Assembly (NCBI RefSeq): GCF_037975245.1
Contig: NC_092580.1
Coordinates: 29,663,501 to 29,727,500, forward strand
Reading direction: 5' to 3'
DNA from: Apostichopus japonicus
Lineage: Eukaryota; Echinodermata; Holothuroidea; Aspidochirotida; Stichopodidae
DNA length: 64,000 nucleotides
Shown here: piece after piece, positions 25,797-38,400 of the stretch
Layout: each line of letters starts with the position of its first letter
Position numbering within the stretch: position 1 is the first letter of the stretch
Notes under the pieces: model-generated
The model's database searches: none
Told to the model about the DNA's origin: nothing
Seen by the model: only the letters and a program-made list of their open reading frames with translations
Position numbers and translations under genes: made by a program

Positions 25797-28700
25797 ACGA
25801 AAATCCACGTTTACTCCAAAAGAAAATATTATTAGAGAAAACCAGAGAAATAAGATATGACTCATAATTGACAAATAAGGAGTAAGTTTTAGAAAATATA
25901 TTGAATTTTCGGTCCCCCTGGGACCTTCGACTGCCAAGTATTGCTGACGAAGGTCCCAGGGGGACCGAAAATTCAATATATTTTCTAAAACTTACTCCTT
26001 ATTTGTCAATTATGAGTCATATCTTATTTCTCTGGTTTTCTCTAAATATATATATATATAAAGAATATATATACAGTGGAATGAAGACCTTCCTTACCAG
26101 TTTCGACATACAATCAGCATCCATAGCCTAGTGGTAAGGGTGTCCGCATATAAAGCGGGAGGCCCGGGTTCGAACCCTGCTGGAAGATTTTTTCACGGTT
26201 CTTGATATTCCAACTCATTACGATTTCAATTATATATACATATATATATATATATATTTGAAGACTGCATCATCTTTGTCTGCACCCGCAGATGGTGAAT
26301 GCCCAAGGATAACACAAGCTGATGAGAGTGGGTTCTACGAAAGAGGGACAGTCAGATTAGAGGCCGCAAACCATATTGTAGATGTTCAGTGCCACAGCCA
26401 GCCATCCAGTGACCTTAATAACCAGTGCAAAGACTATCACCAATCAAATTTTATTGGATTAAATATTCTGTTTACTCTGAGTAAGTGACACGTCATTAGA
26501 AACATTTAATATTATACCATAATTATATTATTTACTTCATAAACTATAACCTTTCATAATAAGTTAAGCATATGATAGTGTGAAAGTATTGGGGGAGGGG
26601 GGTGGGGGAGTTGAAATTTGAACCTGTTGGTTTCACTTCACTTTTGTCATTTAGTGTCTCGAGTCATGACCTGTTACAATTCACTGGAGCAAATTACGCA
26701 TAGTCTTTTAAGACGAAAGTCTTTATATCTTTGTCTTGGAATGGTCACTCGATCATTGTTGTGATGTGTCATGCCTTGGTCCCATTAATGATTATGACAG
26801 TAGCGATTGGTCAAGGTACATATCTAGCGATTTTCAAGATTTTCCTTTAGGACCTTCAATAAAAAATCACTTTGAAGATCATCCACAAGAAAGTGAACAT
26901 TGATTAAGTATTCCTTTCATCGGTTCGTCTCGTTCATTCGGCTTTATATTGATTTCCTCATTTGTGAAAGTTATACACTACAAATTGTGTGAGGTAGCAA
27001 ATGAAGTTAACTTTTTTTTATGATGATGATGATGACTTCAAACTTTGAACCATGTCCTTCACTAGGTGTTAGAATGAAGGTCCACAAACTATGGCTCAAA
27101 ATTGGGTTAAGTTTTGCTTTCTTTTCCAGTGATTATTTCGCAGGCAAATTTCTCTATACACTTTACGGAGGTACTAACTTTCATACATTCTGAGCAACAG
27201 CTCTGATGGGTTGGAATCTGGTGGGCAATGGCTAATCCTGATAGAAGTGCCTGGGTTGTGGGCTTAAAATGACCACTGGTTTAGAAGGAGCGGGGGGCTG
27301 CAAAGAAAGTTTTCCACCCTGTAATGAAGCAATGCCTAATTCATCCCACCATCATCTGCCATTGAAATAATGACAGTTTTATCGTTTTATCAAAGTCAAT
27401 CCTTTTAATCACTTCAGGTGGATGGGATATTGATGGTGTTCTTTTTGACTTGAGATTGCTCAAGGGTGGAGACCAACCATCGTTAAAAAGCACAGAGGAA
27501 AACTGTCATTATCTCCTCGTAAACAGTTCCATTAATAATGAGACAGCATTTGCAATGCAGGTAAGTTTTTCTTTCTTTTTTATGCTTGCAATGGCTTGTC
27601 TACCAGCCCAACACCTCTATCCCCTCCCATCCAGTGGCGGAGCGTCCATACAGTCGGGGGGCGGATGCCCCCCCCCCCCTGACGGACTCAAATGGACTGC
27701 TGGCGCCCTTTTCAGCTTTTTACCACTTTTTACTTATTCGCAATTATTGACTTTTTTATTGCGCTCTCATCTACCTATTGACATTTGTCACATTTTGTTG
27801 GTGTAATTTTCTGACAAAATGCTCTAACGGCGGCCTTTAATTTATCGGCACTTCCGTTGTATGCTATTTCCAAGCGCATGTACTTTCAACACCCATATAA
27901 ACTTCTGAGTTCTCACAAATGACGATGAGACCTATTTATTGCTCTCATCCCTCCCCTTCCTAGGTTTTCATTTGTTTGCTTTAACTTTATGAAAGAATGA
28001 AGGTACGAAAGATTCAGTGTTCCAATCACATAATTTTGTGAAAACCATGGAACCTTTTCAACAAATTCTAGCCAAGATCCACAGTCTGTAAGAAAAAAAA
28101 CAACTTGCATTTAGACAGTGAAGAGCTCCTGAAATCATTTAAACTGTGACACTGTCTCATTCTGTGTGGGGTTTGCCCATTCTGAGTGGGTCTATCCTAG
28201 TCTATTTGCATCTATATCGATGTTAAGTGGGTCTACTCTAAATTAACCCATACAGTTCCATTCTGAGTGAGTTTATCCCATTCTGAGTAGGTCTTTCCTA
28301 GTCTATTTGTATCTATATCGATGTTAAGTGGGTCTAATCCAAATGAACACATACAGTCCCATTCTGAGTGAGTTTATCCCATGCTAATGTATCCATTCTA
28401 ACTGTGTGTGCATCTCATGGAGCTCGATCTGCTACTCCCTTTTCTTCCCACTACTACTTCACTTTCTGAATTTGTAATATCCATGTACCAACTATTCCTT
28501 TGTCTTCCTGTTTGGAGTGCATGGGTCTGCTCTATGTGCACCAGGGCTCTCCCATCGTAAGTGGGGTTTTCCCAGTATTTGAGGCCTGTATCCAATTTAA
28601 CCGGGTATGTCTATCGTGGACTGACACAGGCTGTCCTTCTGAAAAGCTCTACACCAATTTATCTGGGACGATCCATCTTAAATCCCATACTAATGGTCTG

Positions 28701-31700
28701 GTACTGTCCCTCTCTAACTTGCTCTGCCCCTCTTTACTTCTATGTGGGTCTGCCCACGCTTCAGCTTGCCCAATTTAGAGCCTGCTTTCTCATCTTCACT
28801 CTTTTTCCCGCATAATTTAGTACATGTGTCATTTCTCTCGATAGGAAATGGTCTTTGAGTACAGCAGTTTCGTGGGTCTTCATCCAGGGAGCCAGTACTT
28901 ACTTCGAGCAACCACGTTACCCATACATCCCATGGAACCAGTATACAGTGCAATAAAAATAAATATTCCTAGTAAGAGATAACAATATTCATCCGGTCTC
29001 TTTTTCAATTACAGGATAAATAACACCCAGCTAGTTTTGTATATATGTCATGATTGCAACATGTATTCATTTCTTTCACACCGGAATATTGAAACTATAT
29101 ATATACCTGTCAATATTGAAATACTTAGGAATACACTCGGTGATGTAATAATAATCACAGACATTATGTGGAAGAGAAAAGTTAATTGAAGTTAAATTGA
29201 GACAGAAAGACCACACGTCAATGGCCCTTTGAGGCTATTTGTGTGAACATCGATCAAGATTAACATATTTGTAGTGTGGTATTAAGCTGTTCATTTCGTT
29301 TCCGCACCCCCAAACTATATCAGTAAGTGTTCAGTCAATTTATCTCACAAAGGCAAACAAACCTGAATTAAAAGTCAAAGCTTTTTAGAATTTTGAATAA
29401 TTTTCAGTTAAGTTTATTTTTAAGTTGAAAAAAATTAATTATGTAGAGTGATGTAAAATTTAGGGTTGGTCAGCATCATCTTATTGGAACTCTAGAGCAT
29501 TTAAAGACAAAGATCTACTTTGCAAAACTGGACTGGATATATAGTTTGCCCTTTGGTAATGTCTAATAGTGGAATAACTACCTACATTTACTTCTTTCAA
29601 AACTACTGGAGATAACATCAAGCATCGGTTTGTTGCAGAGGCTGCGGGCAGGGACGAGGAAGAGGGGGGTGGGGGGAGATTCTTGAGTTCAATTCCCTGT
29701 GGAGGTTTGAAAGTACTCATTGTACTGCATTTCCAACTCAATATAGATCTGTTTATTGATATGTTGTGTAGATATGTTTATGTCTTGTTCATATAAGTTT
29801 CCAACTGCCCTGTTAATAAATTACTTTTTTTTCACAGATTGTACTAAATTACCGGCATGGAAAAAAGATTACTTCTGTACCCGCCCTTGTGAGTGTAAAC
29901 TAGTTGATCTTTTTTTTGGGGGGGGGGGAGAAATGTTGCTGGGTAGCATAGTTCCCTCCTTTGATTGGATGTTAAAGTCTTAAAGCAACATGTTTGGACA
30001 TTAGTTTCCAGAACTCTTACAAAGACTAACTCATCTTTACTTAGGGCACATAAAGATAATCTGCTAGATATTTGCTATCTAGCAGATGAAGGTGCATTGG
30101 TGAGCTGTATTCAATGAGTTTTACATGAACTTTTCTTCGGACAACAAAAGAGTAAAAACATTTACCAAGGTTAAATGCAACAAACTACTTTCAATGCTTC
30201 TGGTAAATAATCCTAACTTATATAATCACAATATAGTGGAACCATTTTTTTACTTTGTTAAATAACATTGTGTCACCATTATTTCGATGAAATAGTCTTT
30301 GATCAAGTTGGGATTTGTGGACCTCTAGAGGTCAGTAAATATGTTTGAGGATCCATGCGGGGAAAAAAGTGTTTGTATTAAAGGCATCCTCAAAGAAAAA
30401 GAGAGTGGGGGCAGTATAAGTTGTAGGAGCCGTCAAGCATCAATTATGCTTCAAGACAGTCAGAAAATGTCAGAAGGTGCCATCTTGGGCAAAGAGGATC
30501 AAAAATTGTCCTTGTCTGAGGCCAATACATGGTGCAGATGAGGTCATTGGTGAAACCTCTAATTTCCCAGGAGTCTGGAAAAGTTCTTCAATGTGGTTAG
30601 CAGCCCATGGATGGAAAATGTTTGAGAAGCCAAAGTCTCTAGAAGTTATTACTTTACGGTCAAGAACTATCATGGCGATAACAACTTCTACCACAGTTCT
30701 CTAACATATTTGCCAGAATATTTTGCTGTGCTTTGAAAGAACTGTAATACGCTGAGGTTAAAAGTTTGATGTCTGTCTTGAAAAGTAGTTATTTACAAAG
30801 GTCTGTAGATTTTCAACATTTCTTGTGAAAAGGGTCTTGTAGCAAGTGTAAATAAATTATCTCCATGTTACATCCAATTAACCTTTCCTGCTTATGATTC
30901 TGTACCACATACTATACACATCGTATATCTATCTGAAAAAATGTTTCATCGTCTCCGAATCCAGAATAGAATCTCATGAAGAGACCTTTTAGTTTGGTGA
31001 ATTGTACAGGATTGCCAAAGTACACATCAATGATCTAAACTTGTGTGTTGTTCTTTCTTTTTCTGTACGTATCTTCTACTTTCAAAGCACCTGCCAACTG
31101 GGGGTCCACCATTGTTGTCAAACCTAACACTTTAGACGTAACGTTTTCTGTCTGGCCGGATATTTCTGTCTTTAACGAATACATTTTATACTTGATTCTT
31201 GGAGCGGAACTCAAGGAAACTAACATCATCACGAAGGTGCACATCTCAGTGGATGATATAGTAAGCCCAAAATCATTCGTCTCCTTTTTCAATATTTCAT
31301 ATTTATATGTTTTTCTTGTTTCATCTCCCATGGATTTCATATTCTTATTCATATGTTTTTCAAATGTTTTTCTTGTTTTTTCTTGTCATAGATGACAAGT
31401 TTACAATTTTAATTTTAATGAGTGGGGACTTAAAACTACACACTTGTGGGTTATACAGCACATCTCTGGCAATGTTTGTTAAACACATCAGTTATGTTGG
31501 TCTAGTTTATCAACTAGAAGAAAATTGGACAGAAAAAAACTGTACTGAGAGACTGAGAATTAATTAGATGATGGTCTGGGTGTATTTTTTAATTTTTCTA
31601 TTTTTAGCAATAATCTTTTAGCTGGATCAAAGCACTGTTTTCTGCTTAAACTTCTTTTCAGGAAAGCCTTGAGACCATGAGATTGAACCTTACAGAGGAG

Positions 31701-32425
31701 AAGGTGATTCAACATAAATTTGATGTGAGCAGTCCTGGCATGTACATGATAGTAGTAAGTATGTTTTTGGGGTATTTTTTCTGAAGGTACCATTCAATAT
31801 CATTCCCAGATCTTGAAATTTGCATCTCATGTGTGTATCATACTCATTATGTCATGTAGACATAATTAATTACTTGTTGGCACAAACATCTCAAAATCAT
31901 TGGTATACCCCCACCCCCCTCCCCACCCCATCCAATTTGTTCAGAAAGTCAAATTCTGTAGGTATATTGATGCTCAAACTCCACGCTGCGTGCAGTGTAC
32001 CGGTTTGTAGGTATATCTTCGCATTCAAGCTACACGAAATGGGGTCCTTGAGGAATGAGGGATAAGATCGTGGAACCAATCACCTAACATGATACAGTAC
32101 GAATACAAATGATACTGCAAAAAAAGACATATTGTATTCTATGGATTTAGGAAAAGGCACAGATAAACAAGAAGCAGTAGACTGGGGGAGACTAGGGGGG
32201 GGGGGGGGGACTGCCCCTGACCTGGCACCACCTATCTCTGGAAATCCCATCTTGAAATAAGACCAACTTTGGTCACTATGCTCAGCCCCACAGACTTGTT
32301 TCACATTCAAGCACTCTTGACACTTTACTAACTAGGTGGCCCTCCTTGCCAAGGCTTCCCATCAAATGAATTAGTCAAGCAAGGCTTAAGAGGAATCCAT
32401 TTTAATTTTGGAGTGATTTGATAAA

Positions 32426-32478
<53 letters not shown>

Positions 32479-35400
32479 CCAACTAGAGGGGGTAAGTCTT
32501 TAATCAATGGGGTCAAGGTGAATGGATACCTTTTTTTTAACATTTTAGTTTCGAAATTGTGGAAGAGTTTATAAAGGTGGGCAGGACTGCGCAATCCTAA
32601 TATCGCGAAAACCGCGTTCAATATATTTATTCCTACTTTTAGGACTACTCTGTATACAGATGCTCCCATGGGAAACAATGTTTTTAATCATGGCACTTTA
32701 GAAATTTATTAATAAATTTGGAAGAAATTACAATTATGATTATACTAAGAATTTTTATAATTGGTCGAGTAACCTCTGTGCTCTGCCTGTAGTATTTGGT
32801 AGAAATGTTTGTCGAAATTAAGCTTGCTATCAAATAATAATTCCAATTATCCCGTGCATCTCATGCAAAACTGGCACTTTAAAGCTCCCAAGAGGCATTT
32901 GAATTGTGTGGCATGTTGTTGAACCCTCATCAAAGTCGGACATTCTTTAGACTTATAAGATAATGTTCTATCCTTCATGACAGGTATTACCTAGCCCAGA
33001 TGATGCATGTATAGCGGATACCCATTGGGGTGGCCGAATGTGCCTATACGACCGCCTAGTCGTCAACTTGACAAGTAAGATCATGAACATTTTGTCATAT
33101 TCAACTTAGGAATAAGAAACTTTCACATAATAGTGGTGTGTTATGGTAGTCATCTAATGTTGATTAATAAGGGTGGTTGGGGGAGGGGGGGGGTCAACTG
33201 TGTTTTCTTGTCTTTTGTTGCTAAGCATTCTCACAAAGATACGCTGCTTTAATAAGCGCTTCCATCATCATCGTCATCAATTTCAAACACACAATTATGA
33301 AATTTGTAGCATTTAAAATAATAAACATACAAATATATTCATGTTTCTTTATATATTCTGTTATATCTATCTTTCAAGCTGATTTGCTATCCTCTGTAAA
33401 CCATGTCGACATTTCTTTCAACTGTAACCGTTAAAAATTTCTTATTAATTCACCAAGTTTTCCACCTCATCATTACTGAACTGTATAGTGTACTGTGTGT
33501 ATTGACCCTAAATTTACCATAGATGACCATAAAGTGAATATAAAAGAAGCCATATCCACTCATTGATGCTAAATTTAGCACAGTCTGCCTAATGGTTCAG
33601 TTTATGTCACCATGGAAACTTGAATGATTACAAAGATTGTCACACAATCATAAATAACATGAAATATATATTATTTCCAAACTGTCAACGGAAAAAAAAG
33701 GGTTTAAAACTTGTTTTTTTAGTGTTCCTGAAGCTCTTTAACCTCACTGAGTGAGCTCTTTATGAAAAATAAAAAACCTTGAAAATCAAGTCAAGTTTGC
33801 AGTAACCACCTGCAAACACATCCATTGATCTTGATGGTGTTCTACACATTGGTTTTGCCGAACAAAAAAAACTTAAAAGCAGTTAATATCCTGCATTTCT
33901 TGCAATTAATCACTGAGTTGCACCACACCTGTGCACTTTACACAGCAGTCTTTTGCTGTTTTACCGAAAACCCTACCTCATTGCTTTGTTTACTCATGCA
34001 CTCAGTGATAGTTGCTGTAGGTTATTTTGCAAGGAAATATTCTTTTATAAAAATTTAAGTGAATTCCATTCAATTATGGCAAATTTGTCACTCAGCTACT
34101 TTGAAATTATAATACAATGAGCATCCAATTTATTAAAACAAAACAAGAAAATTCACAATTTAAGGAGGTATAGCCTAGAAACCTAGTTTTTTTGGGGGGT
34201 ATTTTAATATCCATGAAAAAAATTCTGCTGTAGAAGTTCAAAAATGTACTTGAATATATAACATAGAACAGTGTAATATGATTGACAGAAGCTCTCAGAC
34301 CGCTGAAGCTCCATATTTATGGTAACATGCTTCATAAAATGTAGTATTTATCTGAAAATTTTATGATCGTGCATTAAATTGTACATACCATCTGTACTGA
34401 ACAAAATTGCAAATACATAAGATAGCCCTTATCTGAACATGCAAATTTGTTTGAGCACTGCTACGAATTGTTTGCATTCTGTTTGAATGCTTTACATAAA
34501 ATTTCTAAAATGAAGTAACCTGTTACCTGCCAAGCTCATTTGTAGCCTGCTAATTGGCAAGAGAGTAAGTTTCCCTTTTTGTAAAAAAAAATAGATCCTT
34601 GAATGAAGAAATTGATTTCAAAATGCAATCTGCAGTATTCAATTTTCTTAGTGATCCATCCACAAATTGGTTACAAAATAAAATATTCCATTGGCTACAA
34701 AGTCATGGTGAAATCATGAATAATACAATTAACCTCAAGACTTAAGTCGTATGTGTTGAATGTACTGTGCTAATGTGACATTTTAGTTTGTATAAATCAT
34801 CGTCTACCCTTGGTCATTTCCTTGTCGTTAAGGTGATCGTCCTTCTGTACCACCACCTCCTCCTCCTCCTCTTCCTCCTTCAACCACCTCCACCAAAATT
34901 CCATCATACCACAAAACAGCAATTCACCATTCATCCAAACCTCCAGATGATACCCAAGCAGGTAAAGTGCCACATTCTTTATTTTATTTTATGTTATTTC
35001 ATTTTATTTCATTTTATTTTATTTTGTTTTATTTTATTTATTTATTTATTTATTTTATTTTATTTTATTTTATTTTATTTTATTTTATTTTATTTTATTT
35101 TATTTATTATTTTTTTTATTTATTTATTTATTTTTTTTATATATATTTTTTTTTAATTGTTTTTTTTTAACTTTTTTTTTTTTTTTTTTATTATTTATAT
35201 TTAGTCATTAATCGTCTTTCATATCTCACTCGATCATTATCCTCCAAGACCTTTTTCTTTCTGTTGAAGGAGAAAGAGTTACTCTTTTCACTTGAATCAC
35301 AAGTTTTATGACAAAGGTTTTTCAGCCCTAATTCTTAAATGCAAGGTAGACTATCCAGTGGTGTTGGAGGTGGGGAGGCAGATGCCTGCTGTCCCACAAA

Positions 35401-38400
35401 AATGTTTGGTGCTTCTAAATCATGCCTCACCCTACTCAAAATGAAATTTGCCAATGTCTGAAACTTTTTATGGGAAGCTACACTGCTCTTTAACTTCTAC
35501 AAACTATATTTAATGAGGTCTGTCTGCCTCAAAAATCCTGCTGAATTAAAGCTGATATAAGTTCAAGAAATAAAAAAGGCAAAGCTATGGTAGTCTGTCC
35601 GCCCTGCCCCACCCCAATTGCTAAAGGAATAGCTAAAGACTTTCAAATAAAAATCAAGTTTTCTGGAGAGTTTTGACCTTTGTTTTAGTTTTGATCATCT
35701 ATTTTGATTACTCATGCTAAAGAAGCACAGTTCATGTTGGGTTTTAGTATCAATAAAGAATGAAAAAATTGACCAAAATCACAGCAGTAAAATACGAAAT
35801 AAATAAATAAATTATTGTTTGTTACAAAAATTGTGGAAAACCTTTGCAGCTGTAAGTCTGTGCTTTCTGGAGACTTATACAAAATAAATGCACAACCTTT
35901 TCTCTTTTTTTTTCTTCTTCTTCCTTTGCTTCATCGATCATAACAAAATGATTTTAACTTAGATCATCAGTAAGTTATTCACTTCATGCTTTATATTTGA
36001 CAGACATTTGTCATCAAATGTCTTGGCTTTTCTGATAAAATAGAAGAGAAAAGTCTGCTATGCTGAAACATTGTTTTATTGTAAAGCGCCTCAGAGCGGA
36101 TTTATATTGGATAAGGCGCTATATAAATTCTGTAAAATAAATAAATAAATAAAATAGTTTTGTTTTTTTAATTGCAGTGTTTAATACTCACATCAAGAAG
36201 ACACAATTTGGCAGTAAAATGTTACATTGCAGTCATATATTGCTCCCATTGTACACCGTGGCAGTAGAAATGTGTCTTGATAGAATGACACATATTTTTT
36301 TAAATTTTGGCAACAAAAATTGTTGTCACATCAGGTTACAGTTAAAATTCTATAGAGTTAGTGATCTAAGCAAATCCCCATTACTGACATAACCTTACCA
36401 GATGCCCTCACTGCTGTCTTCTACAGTAAACCCCATCTACATTTGCCCTCATTTCTGTAACCCCCAGTACCCCCTTCAACATATGCCCTCTCTTCTGTTA
36501 CCCCCAGTACCCCCTTCAAGATATGCCCTCCCTGCTGTTACACCCATTCAACATATGCCCTCTCTTCTGTTACCCCCAGTACCCCCTTCAAGATATGCCC
36601 TCCCTGCTGTTACCCCCAGTACCCCCTTCAAGATATGCCCTCCCTGCTGTTACCCCCAGTACCTCCAATCAAAAATTTAGTCAGCCAAGACAATCATTCT
36701 TATTGTTCTGGTATTTCATAACTATGTCCTGTTACAATTACTCCCTTCAACATATGCCCTCTCTACTGTTACCCCCAGTACCCCCTTCAAGATATGCCCT
36801 CCCTGCTGTTACCCCCAGGACCCCCTTCAACATATGCCCTCTCTTCTGTTACCCCCAGTACCCCCTTCAAGAAATGCCCTCCCTGCTGTTACTGCCAGTA
36901 CCCCCTTCAAGATATGCCCTCCCTGCTATTACCCCCAGTACCCCCTTCAATATATGCCCTCCCTGCTGTTACCCCCAGTACCCCCTTCAAGAAATGCCCT
37001 CCCTGCTGTTACCCCCAGGACCCCCTTCAACATATGCCCTCTCTTCTGTTACCCCCAGTACCCCCTTCAAGAAATGCCCTCCCTGCTGTTACTGCCAGTA
37101 CCCCCTTCAAGATATGCCCTCCCTGCTATTACCCCCAGTACCCCCTTCAATATATGCCCTCCCTGCTGTTACCCCCAGTACCCCCTTCAAGAAATGCCCT
37201 CCCTGCTGTTACCCCCAGTACCCCCTTCAAGATATGCCCTCCCTGCTGTTACCCCCAGTACCTCCAATCAAAAATTTAGTCAGCCAAGACAATCATTCTT
37301 ATTGTTCTGGTATTTCATAACTATGTCCTGTTACAATTACTCCCTTCAACATATGCCCTCTCTACTGTTACCCCCAGTACCCCCTTCAAGATATGCCCTC
37401 CCTGCTGTTACCCCCAGGACCCCCTTCAACATATGCCCTCTCTTCTGTTACCCCCAGTACCCCCTTCAAGAAATGCCCTCCCTGCTGTTACTGCCAGTAC
37501 CCCCTTCAAGATATGCCCTCCCTGCTATTACCCCCAGTACCCCCTTCAATATATGCCCTCCCTGCTGTTACCCCCAGTACCCCCTTCAAGAAATGCCCTC
37601 CCTGCTGTTACCCCCAGTACCCCCTTCAAGATATGCCCTCCCTGCTGTTACCCCCAGTACCTCCAATCAACAATTTAGTCAGCCAAGACAATCATTCTTA
37701 TTGTTCTGGTATTTCATAGCTATGTCCTGTTACAATTAGTTAAACACTGCAAATTACCAATAGTAGTAGGTGCATCAAGTTGACTCAAGTCCAGCCCTGA
37801 CATATATATAGCCAATCACAGTCATAAATAATCAGTGAATTTTATGCAATAGACCAAAAAAATAGAAAAGTAGTTGGAAGCTATGCAAGCCTTGTTTACT
37901 AGAAACATTATTCAAAATTCCATTCCCAAAATAAGAAAAAGTGAAGGCTAGTTAATATATTATGTTCTAATTTTTAAGCCTATACATTTAAGTGTTAGGT
38001 AGGCTGCTACACAAACCAACAGTACTGGGTATTTGATTCTTTCTTCTTCTTCTTTCTTCAGATCCAGACACGCCCATGCTTATGATCATCCTGGTGGTTG
38101 TATTTCTGTTGCTTTTATGCTCTGTTTTTGCCGTCTGTCTCCTCTGTTATTCATCTGATATCTGTTCCAATATGGCTTTCTTTCACATTATGAAGGACGT
38201 AATATGTGGCAAATGTAAGTCTTTCATTCTTTTGGTAGATATGAGTTGTTGGAAGAGGGGGGGGGGGGGGGATGGGGGAGGAACAGAGGACCCAGGACTT
38301 CAAGATTCTGGGCAACTTAAATGAAAATCTAACTGGAACTCATGGCATGTACAATGTATACCAAGACCAATAGCTACCCCAAAATAGTGGTACCAATTAA

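Noticed and set aside
30341-30704. Overlapping ORFs of 66-75 codons on both strands in receptor intron 6
   Set aside because: No recognisable domain, no fitting splice phase and no repeat boundary. Possibly an old element fragment, but I cannot support it.
34788-35170. ORF of 122 codons overlapping receptor exon 10
   Set aside because: It runs in another frame and then through an ATTTT microsatellite. The shorter frame with the proline stalk joins exons 9 and 11 in phase.
36523-37739. Plus-strand ORFs of 265 and 301 codons with 40-residue repeats
   Set aside because: They are created by a 40-bp minisatellite lacking stop codons in all forward frames. They sit in an intron and do not join the flanking exons in phase.
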